Positions 42,869 to 52,434 of a stretch of 64,000 bases of DNA are shown here, in pieces (position 1 is the first letter of the stretch; each line of letters starts with the position of its first letter). The position numbers and the translations under genes were made by a program. Below the pieces are notes generated by a model, which saw nothing but the letters and a program-made list of their open reading frames with translations, was not told where the DNA came from and made no database searches. This DNA comes from Polyangia bacterium. GTDB lineage: Bacteria; Myxococcota_A; Polyangia; Fen-1088. The stretch lies in assembly GCA_036268875.1 (NCBI GenBank), contig DATATI010000046.1:26094-90093 (forward strand), given 5' to 3'.

Positions 42869-42887
42869 CCCGCCGTCCATCGGCGGG
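42869..42887 (-). promoter_or_regulatory. Hairpin in the pilin 5' untranslated region
   Basis: CCCGCCG and CGGCGGG form a perfect 7-base stem with a 5-base loop, about 30 bases before the pilin start and downstream of the likely sigma-54 transcription start. No T-run follows on either strand, so it is more likely an RNA stabiliser or a regulatory hairpin than a terminator. Confidence 0.45.
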
Positions 42888-42925
42888 TGGCTTGTTTTGC
42901 TTGAAGCCTGCGTCTCCGGGTAATT

Positions 42926-42941
42926 GCAGCCGATGTGCCAG
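42926..42941 (-). promoter_or_regulatory. Sigma-54 (-24/-12) promoter of the pilin gene
   Basis: On the minus strand TGGCAC-ATCGG-CTGCA matches the sigma-54 consensus TGGCAC-N5-TTGCA at every position but one, with the invariant GG and GC at the right spacing. Transcription would begin near 42916, giving a 5' untranslated region of about 75 bases. pilA genes in many proteobacteria, including myxobacteria, are sigma-54 dependent. Confidence 0.7.
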
Positions 42942-43195
42942 CGACGCCGCCGCAAGAAACCTGCGTTTTCCAGCCGCCCATCGCTGTTTCTTCCCAGAAT
43001 GGGCACCCGCCCCCGTCCGTCCTGCCCAAAAACGTCAGGCCCACATCACCCGACGACTCGCGCACCTCCGACACATCAGAGTCGCCGTTCCGATCCAGGA
43101 GGCCGAGCTCCGCCCGGCCGGCTCACCTTGGAGAGCAGTCCGCTGGGGGGCGACAGGGGAACTGGTCCCCCCGCGCAGCGACCGTCAGCGAGCGA

Positions 43196-43786
43196 TCACT
43201 TGCCTTCGTTGAACGTGACCAGCGACGTACCGACGCTGGACAGGGCGAAGATGGTGACGTCGTTCGGATAGCCGCCGACGCCGGTCAGGTTGCAGGCCGC
43301 CAGGCTGTAATACCAGGGCGCGACGGTGTTGGCGCCGATCAGCAGCGAACCATAGGTCAAGCCGCTGGTGGCGCTGCCGGCGGCGCCCGCATTGGTCAGG
43401 TATGTGCAGTAAAGCTTCTGATCGCGCGGCCGCAGACCCACGGTCTGCCAGCTGGTCGGCCACAGGGTGGAGTCGGCGATGCTGACCCAGGTGCGCGCCG
43501 ATTCCAGGGCCGCGCTGCCGGCGGCCTGCGGATAGAACGCCGTCGACGCTTCGTCGGGGCTGGGCAGGTCGGGCTTGTTATCGGATCGCAACGGTAGAAA
43601 CCCGGCGAACTCGAGTTTGTACAGCTGCTCCTTGCTGGTCATCTCCGACAGCATGGCCACCGCCTCGGCCGAGCGGGCGCGGCCGATGTACTTCTTGAAC
43701 CCGATGATGGCCAGGCTGGCCAGGATGCCCAGGATGACCACGACGATCATCAGTTCGACCAGAGTGAACCCGCGCGCACGTCGCAT
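43196..43786 (-). CDS. Type IV pilin-like protein
   Basis: 196 aa from ATG 43786 (TTG 43804 also open). The leader is MRRARG and the mature start [21 protein letters not shown] has the prepilin Glu5. The rest is a soluble domain with two Cys near the end (LYCTYLT; AACNLTG). It follows the RNA methyltransferase gene by 27 bases and is separated from the second pilin by about 355 bases, in which the sigma-54 promoter of the second pilin lies. Probably a minor pilin or pseudopilin. Confidence 0.88.
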   Translation of the reverse strand: MRRARGFTLVELMIVVVILGILASLAIIGFKKYIGRARSAEAVAMLSEMTSKEQLYKLEFAGFLPLRSDNKPDLPSPDEASTAFYPQAAGSAALESARTWVSIADSTLWPTSWQTVGLRPRDQKLYCTYLTNAGAAGSATSGLTYGSLLIGANTVAPWYYSLAACNLTGVGGYPNDVTIFALSSVGTSLVTFNEGK

Positions 43787-43813
43787 CGCTTTATTGTAAA
43801 GCAAATCGGAAAA

Positions 43814-45064
43814 CTACGCGCGTACGAAAACCGCCACCACTTCGACGTGGTGGGTTTGCGGCATCAGATCCAGGGCCAGGGCGCGCGCCAGACGAAAGCC
43901 GCCGGTGGCGATCCGACGCGCGTCGCGCGACAACGTCTGGGGATCACACGACACATACACGATGCGACTTCGCGCCTGTTGCGCCACCGCCAGATTGAGC
44001 GCATCGCCACCCTCGCGCGGCGGATCCAGCAGCACCAGATCAATCGGCAGGTCACAGTTGGTCACCGCCGACGCCATCTTGGGCGCGCCCAATCCCCAGG
44101 TCGCGGCCGGCACGGCCAGGCGGCCGCGATCGACGGCGGCGGGATCGGCCTCGAAGGCGCGCACGCTGGCGGCGCGGGCGACGAGATGACGGGTGAAGTT
44201 GCCGCTGCCGGCGTACAGCTCGACGACGTGACCGGGCGACGCCCCGACGGCGTCCAGCACGGCGGCCACCAGCACGGCGTTGGCTTCGTGCCCGACCTGC
44301 GCGAATCCACTGGCCGACGCCGGCAACGGTGACGAGGCGGGCTCGGCGACGTTCACGCTGGCCTGTCCGTGCGTGGGCTTGCCCGCCAGGCTCAGGCCGA
44401 CCACGCCGCCCGCCTGCAAGCGATCCCACTCGCGCCGGGCGTACGCGGCGCCGGCGCCGTCCACCCGAGCCACGTCAATGCAAACACCGTCGGCCCCTGC
44501 CTGCACATCGATCTCGCCACCGTCGGGCAGCCGCGTCCCCAGCGCCCGCACCGCGGAAAGAGCGCGCGCCAGTCTTTCGGAGACCAGCGGACACGCGGGC
44601 ACGTCGACGATCTGGTGCGAACGCCGCTCGCGAAAGCCGACCCGCCCGCCACCCACGGCCAGCTTGACCCGATCGCGATAGCCGAACGGCCGGCTGGCGG
44701 CGATCACCGGAGGGATGGAGATTCCCAGCGCGCGCTCGACGATCACCTTCTTGGCGGCGTGCTGGGCGGCCATGCTGACGTGTTGCCACTGGCAACCGCC
44801 GCAGGTGCCGAAAAGCGGGCAGACCGGCGCCACCCGATCCGGCCCGGGGTTTTCGATCGACAAAAGCTCGCCCCAGGCGACTCGCCCCTGGGCGCGCACA
44901 ATGCGGGCTCGGACCCGCTCGCCCGGCGCGGCCAGCGGCACGAAGGTGACCCGGCCGTCATCATCACCAGTGGCGGCTTCGCCATCAGCCGCGCCGCGCT
45001 GCCGTCCCACCCCATCGCCGCCCGGAGCCAGCGATTCAATGTCGACGAAGACCCCGTCCGTCAT
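43814..45064 (-). CDS. TrmA/RlmD-family RNA (uracil-5-)-methyltransferase
   Basis: 416 aa. An N-terminal TRAM-like barrel (FVDIESLAPGGDGVGR, PGERVRARIV) is followed by an Fe-S binding segment (CPLFGTCGGCQW, with a further Cys in VPACPLVS) and a Rossmann methyltransferase (VVELYAGSGNFTRHL, LVLLDPPREGG). The catalytic Cys is in YVSCDPQTLSRD and the last catalytic region is DLMPQTHHVE. These enzymes methylate C5 of a uridine in 23S rRNA or tRNA using SAM; which base is not resolved by sequence. The pilin gene follows. Confidence 0.92.
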   Translation of the reverse strand: MTDGVFVDIESLAPGGDGVGRQRGAADGEAATGDDDGRVTFVPLAAPGERVRARIVRAQGRVAWGELLSIENPGPDRVAPVCPLFGTCGGCQWQHVSMAAQHAAKKVIVERALGISIPPVIAASRPFGYRDRVKLAVGGGRVGFRERRSHQIVDVPACPLVSERLARALSAVRALGTRLPDGGEIDVQAGADGVCIDVARVDGAGAAYARREWDRLQAGGVVGLSLAGKPTHGQASVNVAEPASSPLPASASGFAQVGHEANAVLVAAVLDAVGASPGHVVELYAGSGNFTRHLVARAASVRAFEADPAAVDRGRLAVPAATWGLGAPKMASAVTNCDLPIDLVLLDPPREGGDALNLAVAQQARSRIVYVSCDPQTLSRDARRIATGGFRLARALALDLMPQTHHVEVVAVFVRA

Positions 45065-45101
45065 CTGTCACCCGTGCTCGCAGCGCCGCCGCCGCGGCGG
45101 C

Positions 45102-45917
45102 CTAGGGGAAAAGCTGGGCGGCGCGTCCGCGCTCCAGAATGAAATCGAAATCGCCCGAAAGCTGGCCTTCGAACTCCGACATCGGGATGGGCAGGTTGGT
45201 CATCATGGCGCTCACGCGTCGCTCGTCGTCGAAGGTCAGGTTGAACGTGGCGCGCAGGCGGCTGCCAAAGTCGACCTTGAAATCGCCGCTGATCGGATCG
45301 CGCATCTCCGCCGGGATAGCCGGCTGAGGTACGTTGCCGAAATCCTGGAACTCGATCCACGAACCGGTGATGCCGTCGCCCACCACGCGGGCATAATTGC
45401 ACGAGTAGAGCAGCGACAGCGACGACCGCATCTGCATCAGCGGACCGATGTTGATGCGCGGGTGATCGGCCAGCGCGGTGCCGCCCTGCCCGCCGGTCCA
45501 ATCGCACCATCCGCCGGTGGTGTCCCATTGCGGCACGCCGCCCATGGTGCGCCCGCGGATGCAGCGGGCGATCTCGTACGTGCTTTCAATGTCGAAGTAC
45601 AAGGTGTCGTTGACCTCGACGCCGTTACCGTTGCGGGCCATGCGCAAGGTCAGCCGGTTGTCGGCGATGTTGGCGCGCGAGATGTCGTCGATGGGCTCGC
45701 CGGCGAAGAAGGTCGGCGACAGGTCAAATGCCTTCGGCGTGTCGACCGATCCATAATCGGTGCTCTTCGCGCAGTCGAACGTCGTGCAGCTGCAGCTGAA
45801 GACGTACAGGTTGCCGGTGGCGGTTCCCACGCCGCTGCCCACCGTGCAGCCGGCTGTACCGATGGTCAGCGCCGCGCACGCCAGCAGCGCCGCCCGCGCG
45901 CGACCGCCGCCCGTCAC
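45102..45917 (-). CDS. Lipoprotein, unknown function
   Basis: 271 aa with a signal and lipobox GTAGC at about residue 24. Several Cys are near the N-terminus (FSCSCTTFDC) and mid-protein (SCNYARVV). The rest is a beta-rich polar sequence (FKVDFGSRLRATFNLTFDDERRV). No family recognised. Its start overlaps the stop of the SAM-hydrolase-like gene by 4 bases (ATGA), so the two are co-translated. The RNA methyltransferase gene follows 37 bases later. Confidence 0.8.
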   Translation of the reverse strand: MTGGGRARAALLACAALTIGTAGCTVGSGVGTATGNLYVFSCSCTTFDCAKSTDYGSVDTPKAFDLSPTFFAGEPIDDISRANIADNRLTLRMARNGNGVEVNDTLYFDIESTYEIARCIRGRTMGGVPQWDTTGGWCDWTGGQGGTALADHPRINIGPLMQMRSSLSLLYSCNYARVVGDGITGSWIEFQDFGNVPQPAIPAEMRDPISGDFKVDFGSRLRATFNLTFDDERRVSAMMTNLPIPMSEFEGQLSGDFDFILERGRAAQLFP

Positions 45918-46711
45918 GTCAGCCCTCGCAACCGCACCGGGCTGCCGCGGGCGGCGCCGGTCAGGCGAGCCGCCGAACCGTTGCGCAGGGCGATCTCCAA
46001 TTGGCCTCCGCTACCGATATAGGCGACCAATCGGTTCGGTTCAACGTCCGAAAACGTGCGGGCCAAAACCGGGTGAAACCGCCCCTCGCCGCCTTCCAGC
46101 TCGACCTCGACGTCGGCGTTGGGACCGCCAGCGGCCAGCTGTAGCAGCTCGGCGGTGATGGACGAGATCAGGTTGCCGAAGGCGTCGACGTGGATGATCG
46201 ATCCCTCGACGTGATCGCCCAGGTGGCGCAACGTCGGCGCATCAAGCTGGACGATCTCGGGCAGCACGGGCCCGGCGTCGGCGGCGCGGGCGCCGGCGGC
46301 CAAGCGACCGGCGGCAGGCGCGAAGATGTCGCGGCCATGAAACGTCGGGCTGACATGGGCCCGGCGAAAGTCCGGCGCCTCGATGCGAAACGCCTGCCGC
46401 GGCGGCGGCGCGGCCAGCGACAGCACGCCGTTGTCGGGGCCGATGAAGAAACTGCCGCCCGCTTCGATCACCACCCCGGCCCGCGGCGAGCCGACCCCCG
46501 GGTCGACCACGGCGACGTGAATCGTGCCGGGCGGAAACAGCGGCGCGGCCTGCGCCAAGGCCACCGCTCCCGCCACCACGTCCTGGGCGGCGATGCCATG
46601 GGCAACGTCGACCAGCGTGGTGTGCGGAGCCAGCGACAGCACCACGCCTTTCATCGCGGCGATGTATCCGTCGGAGAAACCAAAGTCGGTGGTGAAGGTC
46701 ACGATGGGCAT
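45914..46711 (-). CDS. SAM hydroxide adenosyltransferase (DUF62, chlorinase/fluorinase-like)
   Basis: 265 aa. The start IVTFTTDFGFSDGYIAAMKGV and the region TIHVAVVDPGVGS are diagnostic of the SAM hydroxide adenosyltransferase family (PF01887), and FHGRDIFAPAAGRLA and GSIIHVDAFGNLISSI complete the N- and C-terminal domains. Most non-halogenating members hydrolyse SAM to adenosine and methionine with a conserved Asp-Arg-His set; DFG, GRDIF and the His in TFHGRD are present. Cytosolic. It is divergent from the CoA-transferase operon, about 100 bases apart. Confidence 0.9.
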   Translation of the reverse strand: MPIVTFTTDFGFSDGYIAAMKGVVLSLAPHTTLVDVAHGIAAQDVVAGAVALAQAAPLFPPGTIHVAVVDPGVGSPRAGVVIEAGGSFFIGPDNGVLSLAAPPPRQAFRIEAPDFRRAHVSPTFHGRDIFAPAAGRLAAGARAADAGPVLPEIVQLDAPTLRHLGDHVEGSIIHVDAFGNLISSITAELLQLAAGGPNADVEVELEGGEGRFHPVLARTFSDVEPNRLVAYIGSGGQLEIALRNGSAARLTGAARGSPVRLRGLT

Positions 46712-46814
46712 GGCGAAGCGGCGGGATTATCTCACCGCCGTCGGGGTGGCGCCATTGCCGGCCAGATCGCCGCACAATCGACTCGGCGTCGATCTCGGAT
46801 AGAATTCGCGCCGC

Positions 46815-47516
46815 ATGGACAAAACAGTCGCCAGCGCCGACGACGCCGTCCGCGAGTTGCAGGACGGCGCCACGTTGATGGCCGGGGGATTCGGTCTTTG
46901 CGGCATCCCGGAGAACCTGATCGCCGCCATCCGCCGCCGCGGAACCAAGAACCTGACCGTCATCTCCAACAACTGCGGCATCGACAGCAAGGGCCTGGGC
47001 CTGCTGCTGGCGAACGGGCAGGTGAAAAAGATGGTGGCCAGTTATGTCGGCGAGAACAAGACCTTCGAACGCCTGTTTCTCGACGGGAAACTAGAGGTCG
47101 AGCTGGTGCCGCAAGGCACGCTGGCCGAACGCATCCGCGCCGGCGGCGCCGGCATCCCGGCGTTCTTCACCGCCACCGGTTACGGCACGCTGGTGGCGGA
47201 AGGAAAAGAGACGCGCGATTTCGAGGGCCGCATGTACGTGCTCGAACGCGCCCTGACCGCCGACCTGTCCATTGTTAAGGCCTGGAAGGGCGATCGCTTC
47301 GGCAACCTTGTCTACCGGAAGACCACCCGCAACTTTAACCCCATGGTGGCCACCGCCGGCCGCATCACCATCGCCGAGGTCGAAGAACTGGTGGAACCCG
47401 GCCAGCTGGACGCCGATCAGATTCACACCCCCGGCATCTACGTCCAGCACGTGCTGAAGGGCGCCGCCTTCGAAAAGCCCATCGAACAGCGGACCGTCCG
47501 CAAGAGGAGCGCCTGA
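46815..47516 (+). CDS. scoA: 3-oxoacid CoA-transferase subunit A
   Basis: 233 aa. [20 protein letters not shown] and [20 protein letters not shown] are hallmarks of the alpha subunit of class I CoA-transferases (SCOT/AtoD type). The pair with the next gene overlaps by one base (TGATG), the usual order A then B. The enzyme moves CoA from succinyl-CoA or another donor to acetoacetate or a related 3-oxoacid. It begins a unit that continues into methylmalonyl-CoA mutase. Confidence 0.93.
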   Translation: MDKTVASADDAVRELQDGATLMAGGFGLCGIPENLIAAIRRRGTKNLTVISNNCGIDSKGLGLLLANGQVKKMVASYVGENKTFERLFLDGKLEVELVPQGTLAERIRAGGAGIPAFFTATGYGTLVAEGKETRDFEGRMYVLERALTADLSIVKAWKGDRFGNLVYRKTTRNFNPMVATAGRITIAEVEELVEPGQLDADQIHTPGIYVQHVLKGAAFEKPIEQRTVRKRSA

Positions 47517-48175
47517 TGCCGGCCTTGACGCGCGACCAGATCGCCCAGCGGGCCGCGCGCGAGCTCGGCGACGGAATGTACGTGAACCTGGGCATCGGCA
47601 TGCCGACGCTGGTGGCGAACTTCATCCCGCCCGACGTCGACGTGATCTTGCAGTCGGAAAATGGCCTCCTCGGCATCGGGCCGTTTCCGCTGGAAGGCGA
47701 CGAGGATCCGGATCTGATCAACGCCGGCAAGCAGACGGTCACGGAGATCCCGGGCAGCGCGTTCTTCTCGTCGGCGGAGTCCTTCGCCATGATCCGCGGC
47801 GGCCACATCGACTGCGCCATCCTGGGCGCCATGCAGGTGGCCGAGACCGGCGATCTGGCCAACTGGATGATCCCCGGCAAGATGGTCAAGGGCATGGGCG
47901 GCGCGATGGATCTGGTGGCCGCCGCCAAGCGCGTGGTGGTGATGATGGATCACGTGGCGAAGGGCGACGAGAAGAAGATTCTCCGCCGCTGCACGCTGCC
48001 GCTGACCGCGCTCAAGGCCGTGCACCGGATCATCACCGACCTGGCCGTGATCGACGTCGGCCCGCACGGGCTGGTGCTGCTGGAGCGCGCGCCCGGCGTC
48101 TCGGTCGAGGAGGTTCAATCCAAGACCGAGCCGACACTGGCCACCACCGGCGTTGTTCCGGAGATGACGTTCTAG
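47516..48175 (+). CDS. scoB: 3-oxoacid CoA-transferase subunit B
   Basis: 219 aa. [17 protein letters not shown] and [14 protein letters not shown] carry the catalytic Glu (SENG), which forms the glutamyl-CoA thioester intermediate; [14 protein letters not shown] and [16 protein letters not shown] follow as in SCOT beta subunits. Together with subunit A it forms the active CoA-transferase. The mutase gene starts 18 bases downstream. Confidence 0.93.
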   Translation: MPALTRDQIAQRAARELGDGMYVNLGIGMPTLVANFIPPDVDVILQSENGLLGIGPFPLEGDEDPDLINAGKQTVTEIPGSAFFSSAESFAMIRGGHIDCAILGAMQVAETGDLANWMIPGKMVKGMGGAMDLVAAAKRVVVMMDHVAKGDEKKILRRCTLPLTALKAVHRIITDLAVIDVGPHGLVLLERAPGVSVEEVQSKTEPTLATTGVVPEMTF

Positions 48176-48193
48176 ATCGCCTTCGCCTTGCCG

Positions 48194-49813
48194 ATGAAAC
48201 GTCGAGACGGTCGGGACGCGGACGACTATCAGACGGCGGCGGGCATTCCGCTGCAGCCGTTCTATCGCCCCGAATCACTGGCGCAGCAATTGCCGCCGTT
48301 CGATGAAGCCCGCGATCTGGCCGAGCCCGGACAGTTTCCTTTCACGCGCGGCCTTCACCCCACCATGTACCGTGGGCGCCTGTGGACCATGCGCCAGTAC
48401 GCCGGCTTCGGCACGGCGGAGGAATCCAACCGTCGCTACAAATTCCTGCTCGACGCCGGACAGACCGGTCTTTCGGTGGCCTTCGATCTGCCGACCCAGA
48501 TGGGCCGCGACGCCGACCATGCGCTTTCGCGCGGAGAGGTCGGACGCACCGGCGTTTCCATCGGCACCGTCGACGACATGCGCACGCTGCTGGACGGGCT
48601 GCCGCTTGATCGCGTATCGACATCGATGACCATCAACGCCACCGCCGCCACCCTGTTGTGTCTTTACGTCGCCGTGGCCGACGAGCGCGGCGTCGCCCGC
48701 TCGGCATTGCAGGGCACGATCCAGAACGACATCTTGAAGGAGTACATCGCCCGCGGCACGTACATCTATCCGCCCGGACCGTCGATGCGTTTGGTGGCCG
48801 ACACCTTCGCCTTCTGTCGCGACGAGCTTCCGCGCTGGAACACCATCAGCATCAGCGGCTATCACATCCGCGAGGCCGGCAGCGACGCGGTTCAAGAGGT
48901 GGCCTTCACGCTGGCCGACGGCATCGCCTATGTGCAGGCGGCCGTCGATCGCGGCTTGCCGGTCGACGAATTCGCCCCGCGCCTGTCCTTCTTTTTCAAC
49001 GCCCACGCCAACCTGCTGGAAGAGGTGGCCAAGTTCCGGGCGGCGCGCCGGCTGTGGGCGCGCACCATGCAGCAACGTTTCGGGGCCAAGGATCCGCGCT
49101 CGCTGATGCTGCGCTTTCACGCCCAGACGGCGGGATCGACGCTGACCGCGCAGCAGCCGCGCAATAACATCGCCCGCACCACCATCGAAGCGCTGGCCGC
49201 CGTGCTGGGCGGCGCGCAGTCGGTGCACACCAACGGCTTCGACGAAGCGCTGTCCTTACCGACCGAGGCGGCGGCGGCGCTGGCCCTGCGCACGCAGCAG
49301 ATCATCGCCCACGAATCGGGCGTGCCCGGTGTCGTCGATCCGCTGGGCGGCGCCTACGCCGTCGAGGCGCTGACCACCGAGATTGAAACCCGGGCGGCCG
49401 TTCTGATCGCCGAGATCGATCGCCGCGGCGGCATGGTGGCCGCCATCGAGCAAGGGTTTCCCCAGCAGGAGATCGAACGCCGGGCCTTCGAACATCAACG
49501 CGCCGTCGAGCAAGAAGCGCGCATCATCGTGGGGCAGAATGCCTACACCGACGAATCGGACGCGGCGGACGCCACGCCGCTGCACCACCTGGACCCGGCG
49601 CTGGAAAAGGCGCAGGCCGCCCGCGTGGAACGGTTTCGCGGCACGCGGGACAACTCCGCCACCACTGGCGCATTGGGCGCCTTGCGCGAAGCCGCTCGAG
49701 GGCGCGAGAACCTGTTGCCGCGCATCCTGGCCGCGGTCAAGGCCCGCGCCACCCTGGGCGAGATCGCCGACGCCTTCCGGGACGTCTTTGGCGAATACCG
49801 GCCTGTCCTGTAA
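48194..49813 (+). CDS. Methylmalonyl-CoA mutase, catalytic (large) subunit
   Basis: About 539 aa from ATG 48194 (TTG 48188 also open). It lacks the B12 domain, which is encoded separately at 55819. The TIM barrel is clearly of the mutase family: [53 protein letters not shown] and [12 protein letters not shown]. Tyr at about residue 69 and Arg at about 199 match the residues that in methylmalonyl-CoA mutase contact the substrate carboxylate (Phe and Gln in isobutyryl-CoA mutase), which supports (R)-methylmalonyl-CoA as substrate. The enzyme links propionyl-CoA to succinyl-CoA. Co-directional with the CoA-transferase genes. Confidence 0.93.
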   Translation: MKRRDGRDADDYQTAAGIPLQPFYRPESLAQQLPPFDEARDLAEPGQFPFTRGLHPTMYRGRLWTMRQYAGFGTAEESNRRYKFLLDAGQTGLSVAFDLPTQMGRDADHALSRGEVGRTGVSIGTVDDMRTLLDGLPLDRVSTSMTINATAATLLCLYVAVADERGVARSALQGTIQNDILKEYIARGTYIYPPGPSMRLVADTFAFCRDELPRWNTISISGYHIREAGSDAVQEVAFTLADGIAYVQAAVDRGLPVDEFAPRLSFFFNAHANLLEEVAKFRAARRLWARTMQQRFGAKDPRSLMLRFHAQTAGSTLTAQQPRNNIARTTIEALAAVLGGAQSVHTNGFDEALSLPTEAAAALALRTQQIIAHESGVPGVVDPLGGAYAVEALTTEIETRAAVLIAEIDRRGGMVAAIEQGFPQQEIERRAFEHQRAVEQEARIIVGQNAYTDESDAADATPLHHLDPALEKAQAARVERFRGTRDNSATTGALGALREAARGRENLLPRILAAVKARATLGEIADAFRDVFGEYRPVL

Positions 49814-49912
49814 CGCCGCCGAAACAAAGTCTTTTCTATTTGCCTGAGGGGGCAAAAGCATCTACCGTCATTGGCTGCTCGCCTACGACGCATCCGGGGG
49901 GAAGAGGTCGCG

Positions 49913-50389
49913 ATGACGAAATCAGATCTCATCGACATGTTGTGCGAGACCGAGAAGATGCCCAAGGGCCGGGCAGAACTGCTCATCAACGCCATCTTTG
50001 ATTGCATGGAAGCGGCGCTGCGAAACGGCGACCGCATCGAGATCCGCGGATTCGGCAGCTTCGAGATCCGCAGCTACCGCGCGTACGAAGGCCGCAATCC
50101 GCGCACCGGCAGCGCGGTCAGCGTCAAGCCCAAGCGCCTGCCCTTCTTCAAAGTCGGCAAAGAATTGAAAGAGCGGGTGAACGTGGCGGCGACGAAGGCG
50201 GCAGTGGCGAAGGCCGCCGCGCTGATGGCCAAGACCGGCGCCGCGCCGGCGGCGGCCGCGGCGGTCGCCAACCCGACAACGCCGGCCGGCACCGCGTCTT
50301 CGACGACGACCACGACGACGACAGCAACGTCATCGTCGTCGGGCGGTTCTTCGTCGAACGGTTCGTCGGGCGGCGAGCAGATCAACTGA
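49913..50389 (+). CDS. HU/IHF-family DNA-binding protein with low-complexity tail
   Basis: 158 aa from ATG 49913, preceded by GGGGGAAGAGG. The first 90 residues are a canonical HU/IHF domain: TKSDLIDMLCETEKMPKG, ENRIEIRGFGSFEIR-like segment (DRIEIRGFGSFEIRSY), RNPRTG arm tip and KRLPFFKVGKELKE. The extra 68 residues are Ala-rich then Ser/Thr/Gly-rich, including a run of Thr codons (ACG repeats). Tails of this kind occur in myxobacterial HU homologs. It bends and compacts DNA. Convergent with the flavoprotein gene. Confidence 0.92.
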   Translation: MTKSDLIDMLCETEKMPKGRAELLINAIFDCMEAALRNGDRIEIRGFGSFEIRSYRAYEGRNPRTGSAVSVKPKRLPFFKVGKELKERVNVAATKAAVAKAAALMAKTGAAPAAAAAVANPTTPAGTASSTTTTTTTATSSSSGGSSSNGSSGGEQIN

Positions 50390-50430
50390 TCAACTGAACT
50401 GATGGGCGGCTCGAATCAGGCGCGCGCCGC

Positions 50431-51660
50431 TTACCAGGCGTTCGAGACGGCCCAGGCCGGCAGGTTCGCGCTGAGGCGCCGCAAACGGCTGGGCGCGCGC
50501 AGGGCATGGCGGGCCAGCGCGCCCACCAGATCGCCGCTGCGATCGGCCAGCACCATCGAACCGGACACGCGCGCGGCATAAAGCTCTTGCATGCGGCGAT
50601 CGAACATCACCAGCGACAACCACAGACGACTGCCGCGCGGCGAGCCATACAGCAGCGACGCCAGCCGGCGATCAAGGGCCAGCTCGCGCCCGACCACCGC
50701 GCGACGCACGGCCTGCCGGTAGCCCGCGAAACGAAAGTCCTTGGTGCCGAGCGCCTTGATGATGGCGTCGGCGGCGACGATCCCTTGTTCCAGACCAACG
50801 GCGATCCCTTCGCCGGTCAAGGCATCGATGCCGGCGGCGTCGCCCACGCAAAGGATGTGCGGCGCCGCGATCTTCGCCCGCGGATCGTAGGCCCAGGCTG
50901 GCCAACCGCGGGCGGCGTCGCCGACCTCGATGCCGTAGCGACGCAACGATCGACGCAACAGATCCTCCAGCGCGCCTCCCGACAGTCGCTGCGACGGATA
51001 GTGCATGACGCCCACGTTCACCAGGCCGCCGGCGACCGGGAACAGCCACACGTAACCGCGCAGTCCTTCGACCATCGGTGAAAAGTCGTAGATCATGCAG
51101 CGTCCGAAGTCGCGCGTCGCCGGCAGCTCGGCGCGAAACAGACGCAGCGGGCGAATGCTGGCGCCCTCGCCCACCAGCGCCTTGCGCACGCGGCTGCCGG
51201 CTCCGTCGGCGCCCACCAGCACGCGCGCGCTGCCCAGCCGACCGGAGGTGGTCTTCACCCGCACCAGGCCAGCCCGCTCATCGACGGTGAACTCGGCCAC
51301 GCCTTCGCTTTCCAGGACCGAGATGCCGCGCTCGCGCGCTTGCGCCACCAGATCAGCGTCGAACTCTTCACGGCGGACCACGTCGACGGGCCGCTGCAAA
51401 CGCACGTCGCGCTCCAGCTTGCCGAAGATGATCCGCCCTTCGTCGCAGGGAACCAGCGGTACGCGCACCTGCAGGCCCAGCGCATCCAGCGCGGAGCGGG
51501 CGTGTCCGGTCAAGCCGCCGCCGCATGGTTTTGCGCGCGGGAAGCGCGCGCGGTCGAAGACCACGATGCGCCCCACCAGCCGGGGATCGCGATTGACCAG
51601 GGCAATCGCCGTGGCCACGCCAGCCGGCCCGGCGCCGGCGATCACGACATCGGCGGACAT
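50431..51660 (-). CDS. Geranylgeranyl-reductase-family FAD oxidoreductase
   Basis: 409 aa. FAD-binding Rossmann motif VVIAGAGPAGVATAIAL at the N-terminus, the family motif KPCGGGLT at about residue 45, ADGAGSRVRKAL, and the second FAD motif ILCVGDAAGIDALTGEGIAVGLEQG. These flavoproteins reduce double bonds of isoprenoid chains in lipids or quinones, or oxidise/hydroxylate other substrates. No isoprenoid genes are adjacent, so the substrate is open. The C-terminal part has a basic amphipathic segment that may touch the membrane. Confidence 0.87.
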   Translation of the reverse strand: MSADVVIAGAGPAGVATAIALVNRDPRLVGRIVVFDRARFPRAKPCGGGLTGHARSALDALGLQVRVPLVPCDEGRIIFGKLERDVRLQRPVDVVRREEFDADLVAQARERGISVLESEGVAEFTVDERAGLVRVKTTSGRLGSARVLVGADGAGSRVRKALVGEGASIRPLRLFRAELPATRDFGRCMIYDFSPMVEGLRGYVWLFPVAGGLVNVGVMHYPSQRLSGGALEDLLRRSLRRYGIEVGDAARGWPAWAYDPRAKIAAPHILCVGDAAGIDALTGEGIAVGLEQGIVAADAIIKALGTKDFRFAGYRQAVRRAVVGRELALDRRLASLLYGSPRGSRLWLSLVMFDRRMQELYAARVSGSMVLADRSGDLVGALARHALRAPSRLRRLSANLPAWAVSNAW

Positions 51661-51717
51661 CTTTTATTACGATCGCGCAAGGCTGGGCGACCTGTCCAGC
51701 CTAAAGACAGCGGACTT

Positions 51718-52422
51718 CTACAGGCTGGCGGTGGCGGTGCCCTGCACGGTGACCGTGACGCCTCCCGACGGAATCGGCGAACCCGACGGAATCACAACGG
51801 TGGTGGTGGCGATGAAGTTGAACGGCGTTCCGAAATGATGCGCGTGGTCGGCGAATGCCGACGCACCGTTCGGATCCAGCACCACGTCGTCCGTCCCCGA
51901 CCCATTGGCGGGGATGGTCTTGGTCGTTCCGAACTTTTGCGCCCCGTCGCCCGGCGCGGTGGTGACGCCGTCATTGGCGATGTAAAGGTCGATCGGCGGC
52001 AGATCGACGTTCAGCGTGCTGGCATAGGTGTACGTGATCTTGCTGATGGTCACGTTGATCAGCGACTGGTTCGAAAAGCTGCTCAGCGCCGGAACCTCCA
52101 TCTTGAGATCAACCGGCTGCGCCAGACTGAGCGGCACGTGCAGCGTGCACAAGGCGCTGTCGCAGGTGATCATGTTGACGCTGCAGTCGGGCGCCGGTGC
52201 GGGCAGACTGCAGCAGTCGGCGACCGCCTGACCGTCGCCGCAGGGCACGGCGGGCAGATCGCCGCTGGGGAGGTGCCACGCCGCCGTGTCAAAAGCGAAA
52301 TCCTTCGGCGGCAGGTTGAACGACGTCCGCAACAGATCCTTGCTGATCAACCCGCACCCGACGGCGCTGGCCATTGCCGCACCCAAAACCGCGACCGCGA
52401 CATAAGACACCTTGAAGCGCAT
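51718..52422 (-). CDS. Lipoprotein, unknown function
   Basis: 234 aa with lipobox AVGC at about residue 23. Early Cys (CGDGQ, DCCS, DCSV, TCDS, LCTL) suggest disulfides; the rest is a beta-sandwich-like sequence (SLINVTISKITYTYASTLNVDLPPIDLYIAND, GGVTVTVQGTATASL). No family recognised. It lies 12 bases after meaB, at the end of the mutase-associated operon, which may be only chance. Confidence 0.78.
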   Translation of the reverse strand: MRFKVSYVAVAVLGAAMASAVGCGLISKDLLRTSFNLPPKDFAFDTAAWHLPSGDLPAVPCGDGQAVADCCSLPAPAPDCSVNMITCDSALCTLHVPLSLAQPVDLKMEVPALSSFSNQSLINVTISKITYTYASTLNVDLPPIDLYIANDGVTTAPGDGAQKFGTTKTIPANGSGTDDVVLDPNGASAFADHAHHFGTPFNFIATTTVVIPSGSPIPSGGVTVTVQGTATASL

Positions 52423-52434
52423 CCCGTAATTTTA

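Noticed and set aside
43145..43172. GGGGGG...CCCCCC inverted repeat downstream of the pilin-like gene
   Set aside because: Stem of six with a 16-base loop and no T-run; not convincing as a terminator.
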